From Bacteroidales bacterium (GTDB lineage Bacteria; Bacteroidota; Bacteroidia; Bacteroidales; UBA3824), in assembly GCA_017541145.1 (NCBI GenBank), contig JAFXZT010000004.1, positions 1 through 50,725 of the forward strand: DNA of 50,725 bases, read 5' to 3'. Below are positions 16,943 through 25,295 of the stretch, piece by piece. A model generated the notes under the pieces. The model searched no databases and was not told where the DNA came from. It saw only the letters and a program-made list of their open reading frames with translations. Within the stretch, counting starts at the first letter, position 1; each line of letters opens with the position of its first letter. Both the position numbers and the translations under genes were made by a program.

Positions 16943-17437
16943 TTATTCCGTAAAAATCTTCAAAGCAATTGCTGCACAGGCTTCTGCATCCGCTAATGCG
17001 TGGTGATGTTGTGAAAGATCGTAGCCGCATCGTTCGGCAATTACATCGAGCGTGTGTTTACCTTCTTTCCAAACAGTGCGTGATTGTTTGAGAGTACAGT
17101 AAAATTCATAGTCAGGATAATCCATTCTGTAACAGCGAAATACTGCTTTTAAACAACTTTCATCAAAAGCTTTGTTGTGAGCCACGAGCGGAAGCCCTTC
17201 GATTTTTGGTGCAATTTTTTCCCATACTTTTGGAAAAACAGGAGCATTTTCAGTGTCCTCTTGCGTAAGTCCGTGAACCGCAGTATTGTACCATTTGTAA
17301 TAATTCGGTTCGGGTTGAATTAATTCATAAATTTTGTCAACAATTTCTCTATTTTTTACAATTACAATTCCTACAGAGCAAACGCTTGTCCGCTGTTCGT
17401 TGGCAGTTTCAAAATCTATAGCTGCAAAGTTGTCCAT
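16943..17437 (-). CDS. DEDDh 3'-5' exonuclease (DnaQ/PolC epsilon-like)
   Basis: This 164-residue exonuclease-domain protein has the DEDDh residues: D and E in FAAIDFETAN (residues 8 and 10), D in AHNKAFDESCL, and H plus D in HHHALADAEACA. The family removes nucleotides from DNA or RNA 3' ends; stand-alone forms in this phylum are annotated as exonuclease or DNA polymerase III epsilon-like. The catalytic set appears complete. It follows the HAD phosphatase gene with a one-base overlap, so the two are co-expressed. Confidence 0.9.
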   Translation of the reverse strand: MDNFAAIDFETANEQRTSVCSVGIVIVKNREIVDKIYELIQPEPNYYKWYNTAVHGLTQEDTENAPVFPKVWEKIAPKIEGLPLVAHNKAFDESCLKAVFRCYRMDYPDYEFYCTLKQSRTVWKEGKHTLDVIAERCGYDLSQHHHALADAEACAAIALKIFTE

Positions 17438-18081
17438 TATTTTATGATATTAATAAGATCGCTAAATTTATTGATAACAAATTTTGGTTTGGCGGACATC
17501 AATTGTTTTATCGTGTGATTACCGTAAGTTACAGCGCACGTGTCGCATCCGGCTGAGTTTCCCATTTCGATATCGTAAGTTGTATCTCCAATTACTAAAA
17601 CGTCTTTCGCGTTGAGATTCATGCGTTTAAGTAATGTTAAAACCATATCAGGAGCCGGTTTGGGCGTGAGTTTGTCATTGCGAGTGGTACAAGTTTCAAA
17701 TAAATTCCAAAGTCCGTTGTTGCTCAAAATCAATTGTAGCGATTCCAAACCTCTTGAGGTTACAACTGCAAAACGCAAACCTAATGAATGTATATTTTTC
17801 AGAGTTTCAGGTACTTCCGGAAAAAGTTTCGTTATCTTTAGTTCTATTTCTTTAAACAACGATTGATAAGTTTCCAAAGCCTTTTGAGCCATTTCGTCGG
17901 AAAGATTACCAAGTTGTTTCAGAGCGTCAATCAACAGAAGTCCTATTGTAGCACGCATATCTTGTTCGGATGGAATAGGAACTTCTAAACGTCTGAAAGT
18001 TTCTGTCATTGTGGCTATTATGCCCGGAGCTGTATTTGCGATTGTACCGTCAAAATCAAAATATATTGCTTTGTATTTCAT
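17437..18081 (-). CDS. HAD-family hydrolase, phosphoglycolate phosphatase-like
   Basis: This 214-residue HAD phosphatase contains motif I DFDGTIANT (nucleophile D and acid D), motif II VTS in FAVVTSRGLE, the motif III lysine in TPKPAPDMV, and motif IV VIGDTTYDIEMG. The helical cap between motifs I and II is of the Gph/PpaX type. The substrate could be phosphoglycolate, pyrophosphate or another small phosphate and cannot be read from sequence. The ATG at 18081 is chosen because a TATCTTTG -7 box at 18112-18105 overlaps the upstream alternative start at 18117. It forms a pair with the exonuclease gene. Confidence 0.9.
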   Translation of the reverse strand: MKYKAIYFDFDGTIANTAPGIIATMTETFRRLEVPIPSEQDMRATIGLLLIDALKQLGNLSDEMAQKALETYQSLFKEIELKITKLFPEVPETLKNIHSLGLRFAVVTSRGLESLQLILSNNGLWNLFETCTTRNDKLTPKPAPDMVLTLLKRMNLNAKDVLVIGDTTYDIEMGNSAGCDTCAVTYGNHTIKQLMSAKPKFVINKFSDLINIIK

Positions 18082-18104
18082 TTTTTTGCCGTGGAAATTT
18101 TTTG

Positions 18105-18112
18105 CAAAGATA
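18105..18112 (-). promoter_or_regulatory. -7 box (TATCTTTG) deciding the HAD start
   Basis: TATCTTTG on the minus strand lies 23 bases before the ATG at 18081 and downstream of the alternative start at 18117, which would thus not be transcribed. Confidence 0.6.
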
Positions 18113-18188
18113 ATCATTAGACTTCACAATACGAAAACCGTTTTTTGATTTATTTGTTAACTAATTTTTCTATTTTCAATAAATATTT

Positions 18189-18196
18189 TAACTTTG
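18189..18196 (+). promoter_or_regulatory. -7 box (TAACTTTG) of the GH95 gene
   Basis: TAACTTTG fits TAnnTTTG and lies 43 bases before the ATG of the fucosidase gene. Confidence 0.5.
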
Positions 18197-18239
18197 AAAC
18201 CGTAAAAATTACACTTAATTTTATTCCTTTACATTTAGC

Positions 18240-20696
18240 ATGAAGAAGATAATTATTCTTGTTTTAAGTGCATGTATCTATATGTCTACAAGTGCACAAG
18301 AACACAAATTGTGGTATTCAAAACCGGCACAAAACTGGTTGGAAGCTCTTCCCGTCGGTAATTCTAAAATGGGTGCGATGGTTTTTGGTGGTACTCAAAC
18401 TGAAGAAATTCAACTTAATGAAGAAACTTTTTGGGCGGGAAGTCCTCACCAAAATATCGCTAAAAATGCCAATCAGTGTCTTGACGAAGCTCGAAAACTG
18501 ATTTTTGAAGGTAAAGAGCAAGACGCTCACAATCTTTTGGAGAAGAATTTTATGTGCGGTCCTCACGGTATGAGTTATTTAACTTTGGGTAGCGTTTACA
18601 TCAAATTTCCTGAATCTCAAATCAATAATTACCATCGTGAATTAGATTTGTCAACGGCTTTAAATACAACAACATACGCTGCCGGAGATGCTCAAATTAA
18701 ACGTACTGTTTTTGCTCCGTTAACAGAAAAAGTTGTTGTTGTAAAAATTGAATCCGACAAAAAAGAATCTTTGAATTTTTCTGTAACTCATTCTTGTGTT
18801 TTGCAGACCCAACATTCTGTTAATCAAAATATTTTGACAGCAATTATCAAAAACAAAGATCAAGAAGGAATTCCGGGAAAACTTACTGCCGAGATGAAAG
18901 TTTTGATTGTTTCCGACGGTAAAACTTCTAACGAAAATGATAGTACAATTTCTGTAAAAAACGCTTCAAAAGCTACTCTTTATATCACAGCGTCAACCAA
19001 TTACAAGAATTTTCAGGATATCACGGCTAATCCGTCTTTGTTAAATGAATCGGCATTAAATTCTGTAAAATCAAAATCTTACGAGGATATTCTTGCGCAG
19101 CATCTCAAGAAATATCAAGAACAATACAATCGTGTAAAACTTGTACTTTCAAAAGATGAAAATTCAGCAAAGGAAACTGATAAACGTCTTGAAAATTTCT
19201 GTAATTCAAAAGATTATGATATGGTTTCGTTGATGATGCAATATGGTCGTTACCTTATGATATCATCATCGCAACCGTGTGGTCAACCTGCTAATCTTCA
19301 GGGAATTTGGAATTATCAAACCAATCCGGCTTGGGATTCTAAATATACAATCAATATCAATACCGAAATGAATTATTGGATTTCTAATTTGGGAAATCTT
19401 TCGGATAACGAATTGCCTTTGATTGATATGATTAACGATTTGAGTATCAGTGGAAAAGAAGCTGCATCTACACTTTACGGTTGCAACGGTTGGACTGCTC
19501 ATCACAATACTGATCTTTGGCGAATTGCCGGACCTGTTGACGGAGTTTTTTGGGGATTTTTCCCGACCGGCGGCGCATGGCTTTCTACACATATTTGGCA
19601 ACATTATTTGTTTACCGGTAATATCGAATTTTTGAGGAAAAATTATCCGGTGCTGAAGGGAGCAGCTGATTTTTTAGTTGATTTTTTGCAAAACGATCCG
19701 CGTTACAATTGCCTTGTGATTGTTCCTTCTGTTTCTCCTGAGCACGGTCCCGATGGCAAATCTACTCCTGTAACTGCTGGTACTACAATGGATAATCAAA
19801 TTGTTTTTGACGTCCTTACTTCTACTCTCAAAGCTATGGAGGCTCTCAAAATTTCAGATTCTCAGTATGTTGAAAAACTTCAAAATATCATAAAACAGTT
19901 GCCGGAAATGCGAATCGGAAAATACGGTCAACTTCAGGAATGGCTTTCGGATTCCGATGACCCGAAAGACGAACATCGACATATTTCGCATCTTTACGGT
20001 TTGTTTCCGTCAAATCAAATTTCTCCGTATTCCAATCCTGAACTTTTCTGTGCAGCTGCCAATACTCTTAAACAGCGTGGCGATATGGCTACAGGTTGGT
20101 CGTTGGGTTGGAAAGTAAACTTTTGGGCAAGGATGCTGGACGGTAATCATGCTCTACAGATTATCTCAAACATGTTAAAACTTTTGCCGTCAGAGTATTC
20201 CGGATATTTCGCGCCGCAACAATTTGCTCAGGGCAGAACATATCCGAACCTTTTTGATGCTCATCCGCCGTTTCAAATTGACGGTAATTTCGGATGTGCT
20301 GCCGGTATTTTGGAGATGCTTTTACAAAGTCATGACGGCGCATTGCATCTTTTGCCGGCACTTCCTGACGATTGGAAAAATGGTGAAATTTGCGGTGTAA
20401 AAGCTCGCGGCGGTTTCGAGGTTGATATCAAATGGTCTGATAATAAAATTGTTACAGCAAAAATTAAATCTCAAAACGGAGGAATTGTAAGATTAAGAAG
20501 TTATCAGCCGTTGAAATGCAAGGGTTTGAAAATTGCGAATGGTGAGGTTCAGAATCCGTTTTTGGAACGTCCTGAAGTTAAGAAACCTATAATTTCGCCT
20601 GATAATACTGCAAATCTCAAACCTGTACTGAAACCTGTTTATGAGTATGATTTACAGACAGTAAAAGGTAAAGAATATGTTGTAAAAGGATTGTGA
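18240..20696 (+). CDS. GH95 family alpha-L-fucosidase/galactosidase, secreted
   Basis: This 818-residue enzyme has a signal peptide (about residues 1-19, ending STSAQ) and the full GH95 layout. An N-terminal beta-sandwich begins [26 protein letters not shown], a family signature. A catalytic (alpha/alpha)6 barrel with NINTEMNYW and HHNTDLWR follows, then a C-terminal beta domain. GH95 enzymes invert at alpha-1,2-fucosyl (or galactosyl) residues of host glycans or plant xyloglucan. Length is normal. No SusC/SusD pair or regulator lies nearby, so it is an isolated glycosidase rather than part of a visible polysaccharide utilisation locus. Confidence 0.95.
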   Translation: MKKIIILVLSACIYMSTSAQEHKLWYSKPAQNWLEALPVGNSKMGAMVFGGTQTEEIQLNEETFWAGSPHQNIAKNANQCLDEARKLIFEGKEQDAHNLLEKNFMCGPHGMSYLTLGSVYIKFPESQINNYHRELDLSTALNTTTYAAGDAQIKRTVFAPLTEKVVVVKIESDKKESLNFSVTHSCVLQTQHSVNQNILTAIIKNKDQEGIPGKLTAEMKVLIVSDGKTSNENDSTISVKNASKATLYITASTNYKNFQDITANPSLLNESALNSVKSKSYEDILAQHLKKYQEQYNRVKLVLSKDENSAKETDKRLENFCNSKDYDMVSLMMQYGRYLMISSSQPCGQPANLQGIWNYQTNPAWDSKYTININTEMNYWISNLGNLSDNELPLIDMINDLSISGKEAASTLYGCNGWTAHHNTDLWRIAGPVDGVFWGFFPTGGAWLSTHIWQHYLFTGNIEFLRKNYPVLKGAADFLVDFLQNDPRYNCLVIVPSVSPEHGPDGKSTPVTAGTTMDNQIVFDVLTSTLKAMEALKISDSQYVEKLQNIIKQLPEMRIGKYGQLQEWLSDSDDPKDEHRHISHLYGLFPSNQISPYSNPELFCAAANTLKQRGDMATGWSLGWKVNFWARMLDGNHALQIISNMLKLLPSEYSGYFAPQQFAQGRTYPNLFDAHPPFQIDGNFGCAAGILEMLLQSHDGALHLLPALPDDWKNGEICGVKARGGFEVDIKWSDNKIVTAKIKSQNGGIVRLRSYQPLKCKGLKIANGEVQNPFLERPEVKKPIISPDNTANLKPVLKPVYEYDLQTVKGKEYVVKGL

Positions 20697-20727
20697 AAAA
20701 TACAGTTTGAAAATATTTAATACCAAA

Positions 20728-20765
20728 AAAAGTAACAAAAACCATAGTCGGGTTTTGTTACTTTT
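20728..20765. terminator. Bidirectional terminator after the fucosidase
   Basis: AAAAGTAACAAAA (20728-20740) pairs perfectly with TTTTGTTACTTTT (20753-20765). The right arm contains the last codons and stop of the small lipoprotein gene on the minus strand. Confidence 0.75.
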
Positions 20766-20895
20766 GAAAATTTACGATAATTCTTGTATAATTATCAACC
20801 TTTTCTTTGTTGTGATTCAGTTGTTCACAAGAAGTGCTAATCAGCATTATTGATATTATCATTGCTGCAAGTACGAGTAAAGTATGAGTTTTCAT
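20758..20895 (-). CDS. Tiny putative lipoprotein (45 residues)
   Basis: This short open frame begins MKTHTLLVLAAMIISIMLI and reaches a lipobox-like STSC (cysteine at residue 23). A charged tail of 22 residues (CEQLNHNKEKVDNYTRIIV) follows. This is the design of a small bacterial lipoprotein processed by signal peptidase II. It lies antisense between two plus-strand genes, and its stop is in the shared terminator arm. No family is recognised; it could also be a chance frame, but the lipobox argues for a gene. Confidence 0.5.
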   Translation of the reverse strand: MKTHTLLVLAAMIISIMLISTSCEQLNHNKEKVDNYTRIIVNFQK

Positions 20896-21026
20896 TTTTT
20901 TGAACAATTATTGTTTAATTAATATTTGGCAAAAATAATTAATCTTTTCGTGATGCAAAACGGTTGAAAACTGAAAAAATGTTAATAATTTTGCAGCGTT
21001 TTCTTACTTATTTTTCTTAACAAATA

Positions 21027-21965
21027 ATGGGCTATATTGGAGAAATTATTTCCTTGGGAGTTGCATTCCTTTGGACTGTTACTGCTTTAGTTAGTGATTT
21101 GGCAGTCAAACAATTAGGAGTTTTTGTGTCAAATGTTTGGCGAATGCTTGCCGCCATGATACTTTCCGGAGTTTTGATGTGGATTTTTTGTGGAGATTTT
21201 TGGCCGGTTTATGCAAATTCTGAAGCGTGGATTTGGCTTTTGATTTCGGGTGTCGTCGGTTACTTTTTCGGTGATTGGTGTTTGTTTAACAGTTACATCT
21301 GGATAGGTCCGAGATATGGACAGCTTTTTATGACATTGGCTCCGTTGTCATCTGCAATCGCTGCTTATTTCACTCTGAGTGAGCCACTTTCGTGGAAATC
21401 TATATTGGCGATGATTGTTACTCTTATTGGTATTTCAATTTCGATTCTTGGCAAGGGTGAGGACAAAAAAATTAAACTTCAGTTGCCGTTGAAAGGTATT
21501 TTGTTTGGAATTGGAGCCGGAGTAGGGCAGGGTATTGGTATTGTATTGTCAAAAATCGGTATGAATTATTATACAGAAGGCGTTCCTTCCGATGTTTTGC
21601 CTGATATTCAGAATTATTTGGCGTTTTCATCAAATCAGATTCGCTGTATTGCAGGTTTTATTTGTTTTACAATTTGGTTGCTGTTGCGAGGTGAATTTCC
21701 AAAATTAAAAGAGTCTTACAAAAATCATAAAGGGATGTTGATGGTTGGTTTAGCTGTAATTTTTGGACCTTTTCTTGGTGTTGGATTCTCATTGATGGCT
21801 GTAAATTACGTAGAAGCCGGCATTGCATCAACATTGATGGCGTTGACTCCTGTAATTATTATTTTACCGTCGCGATTGATTTATAAAGAGAAAATTACAT
21901 TCAAAACCATTTCCGGAGCTATTGTAGCCGTACTTGGTGCATCATTATTCTTTTTACTGAAATAA
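21027..21965 (+). CDS. EamA/DMT-superfamily transporter
   Basis: This 312-residue membrane protein has about ten hydrophobic segments arranged as two EamA repeats (about 5-140 and 152-311). The repeats carry characteristic end motifs: EPLSWKSILAMIVTLIGIS in the first and KEKITFKTISGAIVAVLGAS in the second. DMT transporters move metabolites such as amino acids or nucleobases, often as exporters; the substrate is unknown here. It stands alone between terminators. Start ATG at 21027. Confidence 0.9.
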   Translation: MGYIGEIISLGVAFLWTVTALVSDLAVKQLGVFVSNVWRMLAAMILSGVLMWIFCGDFWPVYANSEAWIWLLISGVVGYFFGDWCLFNSYIWIGPRYGQLFMTLAPLSSAIAAYFTLSEPLSWKSILAMIVTLIGISISILGKGEDKKIKLQLPLKGILFGIGAGVGQGIGIVLSKIGMNYYTEGVPSDVLPDIQNYLAFSSNQIRCIAGFICFTIWLLLRGEFPKLKESYKNHKGMLMVGLAVIFGPFLGVGFSLMAVNYVEAGIASTLMALTPVIIILPSRLIYKEKITFKTISGAIVAVLGASLFFLLK

Positions 21966-21986
21966 AATTGTAGTAAAAGTACTCAG

Positions 21987-22036
21987 AAAATATCCGTCGG
22001 CAATCATTGTATAATTGTCAGCGGATATTTTTTTTA
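21987..22036. terminator. Bidirectional terminator between the EamA gene and the PD-(D/E)XK gene
   Basis: AAAATATCCG (21987-21996) pairs with CGGATATTTT (22022-22031), followed by T residues on the plus strand; the genes on either side converge. Confidence 0.8.
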
Positions 22037-22885
22037 TTACAACTTTTCGATGTCTTCGATTGATAATTTAGTATATTTTGAAATAATATCAATCGGTAAT
22101 CCGTCTGCTTTCATACGTTTGGCAGTATTTAGAGCATTTTGTTGTGCGCCTTCCTCACGTCCTTTGGCGAGACCATACTCAACTCCGTCTTTGAATTTTC
22201 CCGTTGCAAGAGTTTTGGCGGTGCTGACTGCATCCCAATAACGATCGTAACCTAAAATTTCATCCTGTGTTAAATAGGTGCAAATATCCAACGCTTTGGA
22301 AATTTCGGGACTTTCAAATAATTCAGGATCAACGTCTACGGTTTTTTCATTGATTTCTGTTAAGAATTTCAACCACAAAACCTGCATCTTTTTTTCTGAC
22401 ATCGTTTTCGGCTTGAATTTCGGTAACTCAAAGAAAAACAGTTCAATACCTTCAATTGATTTTTCAGGATTGGAAGGTTCGCACATCGTATAGCGATGAT
22501 AATATTCGTCACTTGAAGAGTCAAAGATGTCATTTACAAGATTTAAACCGTAAACCGGCATCAATGCATCGTAATTTTCGCCTCGTTCTATTTGGCTGAC
22601 GTACATCTTTGCCGCATTGAAAAGTATACGTTGTTTGAAATACGATGTCCAATACATCTGCATTTCTACAACAAATGTTCTACCCTTGAGATCTACACAC
22701 AATACATCCACGATACTGTCTTTGAGTTCGGGAATCAAAGGCAATTCTTCGGGCTGAAGATATTTTATTGTTTTAACTTCGTCTTCCAAAGGCAACATCG
22801 CGTTCAAAAAACTTATTGTTAAATCTTCATTGCGTCCGAAAATCTTTTTAAATAAGATGTCTGCTCGTGGGTCGTAGTATTTCAT
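22037..22885 (-). CDS. PD-(D/E)XK nuclease family transposase (Rpn-like)
   Basis: This 282-residue protein begins MKYYDPRADILFKKIFGRNED, the family N terminus, and carries the nuclease core D-V-L-C-V-D...FVVEMQMY (D, then E-x-Q), then GLNLVND. Its C terminus holds the GREEG-rich segment and an SIEDIEKL tail typical of these proteins. Rpn-like proteins are DNA endonucleases that promote recA-independent recombination in E. coli; most copies are of unknown effect. The ATG at 22885 is preferred to 22906 because a TATCTTTG box lies at 22911-22904. A related partial gene lies at 1-341. Confidence 0.9.
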   Translation of the reverse strand: MKYYDPRADILFKKIFGRNEDLTISFLNAMLPLEDEVKTIKYLQPEELPLIPELKDSIVDVLCVDLKGRTFVVEMQMYWTSYFKQRILFNAAKMYVSQIERGENYDALMPVYGLNLVNDIFDSSSDEYYHRYTMCEPSNPEKSIEGIELFFFELPKFKPKTMSEKKMQVLWLKFLTEINEKTVDVDPELFESPEISKALDICTYLTQDEILGYDRYWDAVSTAKTLATGKFKDGVEYGLAKGREEGAQQNALNTAKRMKADGLPIDIISKYTKLSIEDIEKL

Positions 22886-22903
22886 GGTGTAATAATTTTG
22901 TTG

Positions 22904-22911
22904 CAAAGATA
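22904..22911 (-). promoter_or_regulatory. -7 box (TATCTTTG) of the PD-(D/E)XK gene
   Basis: TATCTTTG on the minus strand ends 18 bases before the ATG at 22885 and excludes the upstream alternative start. Confidence 0.6.
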
Positions 22912-23186
22912 ATAAAAGTTGATAGAAAACAAAGTATTAGAAGTTGGGAAAATGTTTTTTTTGCAACTTCTAACACAAAAAATACGGAATTTATAAAATT
23001 AACAGAAAACTCAAAATATTGTAAAATACAGATTAGATTAGTTGCTTTTTTTTGATTTTATATTTACTGTCTTTTTTCGTGAATAAAAGTATATGCTGTT
23101 GATTATCAAAATAATTTCGTTTTTGAGCAACAATGGCAATGTTTTTGCCTTGTTTTTATGTAATAACCCTAAAACCATAAAACAAC

Positions 23187-24194
23187 ATGATAATCAATGC
23201 TTTAACAATATTGCTTTCTGTATTTGCATTTCTTTTGATTTTGCATAATTATTTTTGCTGGAAATATAATGTTGACAGAGTAAAAGTTCATGCAATTACT
23301 GAGACTGAATTGGAATCCAAAATTAGTAAAATTGATGCCGAAGTAAATTCGGTTCAAAAAACTTTTGACTCTAAAAATGCGGAAATGGATTCTGCAATTG
23401 AGAGTTTCAAAAAGTATGAAAACGATTTTCTCGTTGGTGTGAAATATGCTGAACGTATCCAACGTTCCGTAATTCCTAATTTGTTGAATTTAAAAAAAGT
23501 TTTTCCGCAAAGTTTTGTTTACTATGCGCCGCGGGATATCGTGAGTGGAGATTTTTATACTGTGGCTCAATTAGAAAAAAATGATGTGGTTGTAGTGGCA
23601 GATTGTACAGGTCACGGCGTGCCGGGCGGATTTCTTACGATGTTTTGTATAACTGCTGTAAAAGACAGATTGTCAAAATATTACAATTCTGTAGAAATCG
23701 ATACTGCTGAAGTTTTGGCAAAATTGAGAAGTTTTTTAATTGCATCGCTTTCCGAGAAAAACGATAACGATTCTACGATGGAATTTTCTGACGGAATGGA
23801 TATTACGCTTGTGGTTTTCGATAAACAACATACAAAAATTAATTTCTCGCTTGCCAATCATAATCTTTATGTTTGTCACGAAGGTCAAGTTACAAAATAC
23901 AAGGGCGACCGTATGCCGGTAGGTCGTCATCCGCGTCAAGATGAAAGTTTTCACATGCAGAGTTGCGATTTGTCTAAGGGTGACATGATTTACTTTTGCA
24001 GTGACGGCATTCAAGATCAGATTGGAGGCCCTGAAGAACAGAAATTTATGACGAAACGTCTTCAAAAAATGGTTGGCGATCTCGCTCCGTTGGATATCGA
24101 TGAACAATATCGAACGACTGTAAAAACTGTTACCGAATGGAAAGAAGGTCAAGAACAATTTGATGATCAATCTCTTATCGGTATTCGAGTGTAA
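23187..24194 (+). CDS. Membrane-anchored SpoIIE-type PP2C phosphatase (first of two)
   Basis: This 335-residue protein has one N-terminal membrane helix (about 3-23), a coiled-coil linker (about 38-78, ending in a Y-A-x-R-I-Q element), and a SpoIIE/RsbU PP2C domain. The domain shows the metal-binding motifs SGDFYTV, VADCTGHGVPGGF, YFCSDGIQDQIGG and a final DDQSL. Such phosphatases dephosphorylate anti-anti-sigma or similar partner proteins. No sensor domain is visible other than the membrane segment, and no anti-sigma partner is adjacent. A paralogue follows after 34 bases on the same strand, so the pair is an operon. Confidence 0.9.
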   Translation: MIINALTILLSVFAFLLILHNYFCWKYNVDRVKVHAITETELESKISKIDAEVNSVQKTFDSKNAEMDSAIESFKKYENDFLVGVKYAERIQRSVIPNLLNLKKVFPQSFVYYAPRDIVSGDFYTVAQLEKNDVVVVADCTGHGVPGGFLTMFCITAVKDRLSKYYNSVEIDTAEVLAKLRSFLIASLSEKNDNDSTMEFSDGMDITLVVFDKQHTKINFSLANHNLYVCHEGQVTKYKGDRMPVGRHPRQDESFHMQSCDLSKGDMIYFCSDGIQDQIGGPEEQKFMTKRLQKMVGDLAPLDIDEQYRTTVKTVTEWKEGQEQFDDQSLIGIRV

Positions 24195-24228
24195 TATTTT
24201 AGTTAAAAAAAAATAATCAACTATTATC

Positions 24229-25224
24229 ATGAATCAACTGAATATTTTTTTACTTGTTTTAGTGATTGTACTTGCGGTATTCACTGTGTTTCAATATATT
24301 AAAAAAAGAAAATTGCAGAGTAAATGGCGCAATCTTAAACAATCTTACGATAAACATTGTTGGGAAAAATCTCAACAATTGGAATCTTTGCGTCAAAATA
24401 CAGAAAAACTTACGCAGGAACTAGAACGTAAACAAAAGGCACTCAACACGTTGAAAGACGAAACGATGTCGAGTATCCGTTATGCACGGCGTATTCAGGA
24501 AGCGGCTTTTACACAGGATAGTGAACTTTTAAAAATTTTCCCCGAAGCTTTTATTTATACCCGCACGCACAGTATTGTAAGCGGTGATTTCTACAAAGCC
24601 ATTGAAACTCAGAATTTTAAAATCTTTGCTTTGGCGGATTGTGCCGGACATGGCATTCCGGGCGGTTTTCTTACCATGCTCGGTATCTCAATTTTGAAAG
24701 AGCAACTGTCTGAACATTACACAGATACAGAAATTCATACCGCAGAAATCCTTGAAAAAATGCGTGACGGAATTATCAGTTCGCTCAATTCCGGCGATTC
24801 TAATATCGAAAATATCAACGACGGTCTCAATCTTACACTTGTAGCATTTAATAAAAACAATAATTCGTTGATTTTCAGCGGTGCTAACCAAAATCTCTAT
24901 ATTTGGCGTAACGGTGATGTCAAAGTCTTGAAAGGTGATAAAATTCCTGTAGGTTGGTCGATGAAAGGCAATTTGCCTTACACTGAGCAAGGTTGCGAAA
25001 TTTTTGTCGGTGATATGGTATTTTTTACAACAGACAGTTTACAAAGTCAGTTCGGTGGCGAAAACGATCAAAAATTCGGTTCAAAACGTCTTGTTCAGAT
25101 GTTTCAAGAGATTGGTTCAAAGTCGGCTGTCGAACAAAAAAATATAATCAGTAACACTGTTGAAACTTGGATTGACGGTCATATTCAAGTAGACGATATT
25201 TCGCTTGCCGGAATTAGAATTTAG
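24229..25224 (+). CDS. Membrane-anchored SpoIIE-type PP2C phosphatase paralogue, altered motif
   Basis: This 331-residue protein has the same layout as its neighbour: membrane helix (about 3-22), coiled coil (about 30-75), and a SpoIIE domain with SGDFYKA and LADCAGHGIPGGF. The late metal-site motif, SDGIQDQ in the first copy, reads TTDSLQSQ here, so the aspartate stays but the glycine and a later acidic residue are replaced. It ends in VDDISLAGIRI. It may be active with altered kinetics, or be a regulatory, less active partner. It probably arose by tandem duplication and is co-transcribed with the first copy. Confidence 0.88.
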   Translation: MNQLNIFLLVLVIVLAVFTVFQYIKKRKLQSKWRNLKQSYDKHCWEKSQQLESLRQNTEKLTQELERKQKALNTLKDETMSSIRYARRIQEAAFTQDSELLKIFPEAFIYTRTHSIVSGDFYKAIETQNFKIFALADCAGHGIPGGFLTMLGISILKEQLSEHYTDTEIHTAEILEKMRDGIISSLNSGDSNIENINDGLNLTLVAFNKNNNSLIFSGANQNLYIWRNGDVKVLKGDKIPVGWSMKGNLPYTEQGCEIFVGDMVFFTTDSLQSQFGGENDQKFGSKRLVQMFQEIGSKSAVEQKNIISNTVETWIDGHIQVDDISLAGIRI

Positions 25225-25260
25225 TTTATATTTTTTTGACATCTGTTAAAACTTTGACGC

Positions 25261-25291
25261 TTGCCTCGACTCGGAAAAAATAGTATCTTTG
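25261..25291 (+). promoter_or_regulatory. Promoter of the Y-family polymerase, with almost no leader
   Basis: TTG at 25261-25263 and TATCTTTG at 25284-25291 are 20 bases apart. The box ends only four bases before the ATG at 25296, so transcription should begin at or just next to the start codon. Confidence 0.55.
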
Positions 25292-25295
25292 CGGT

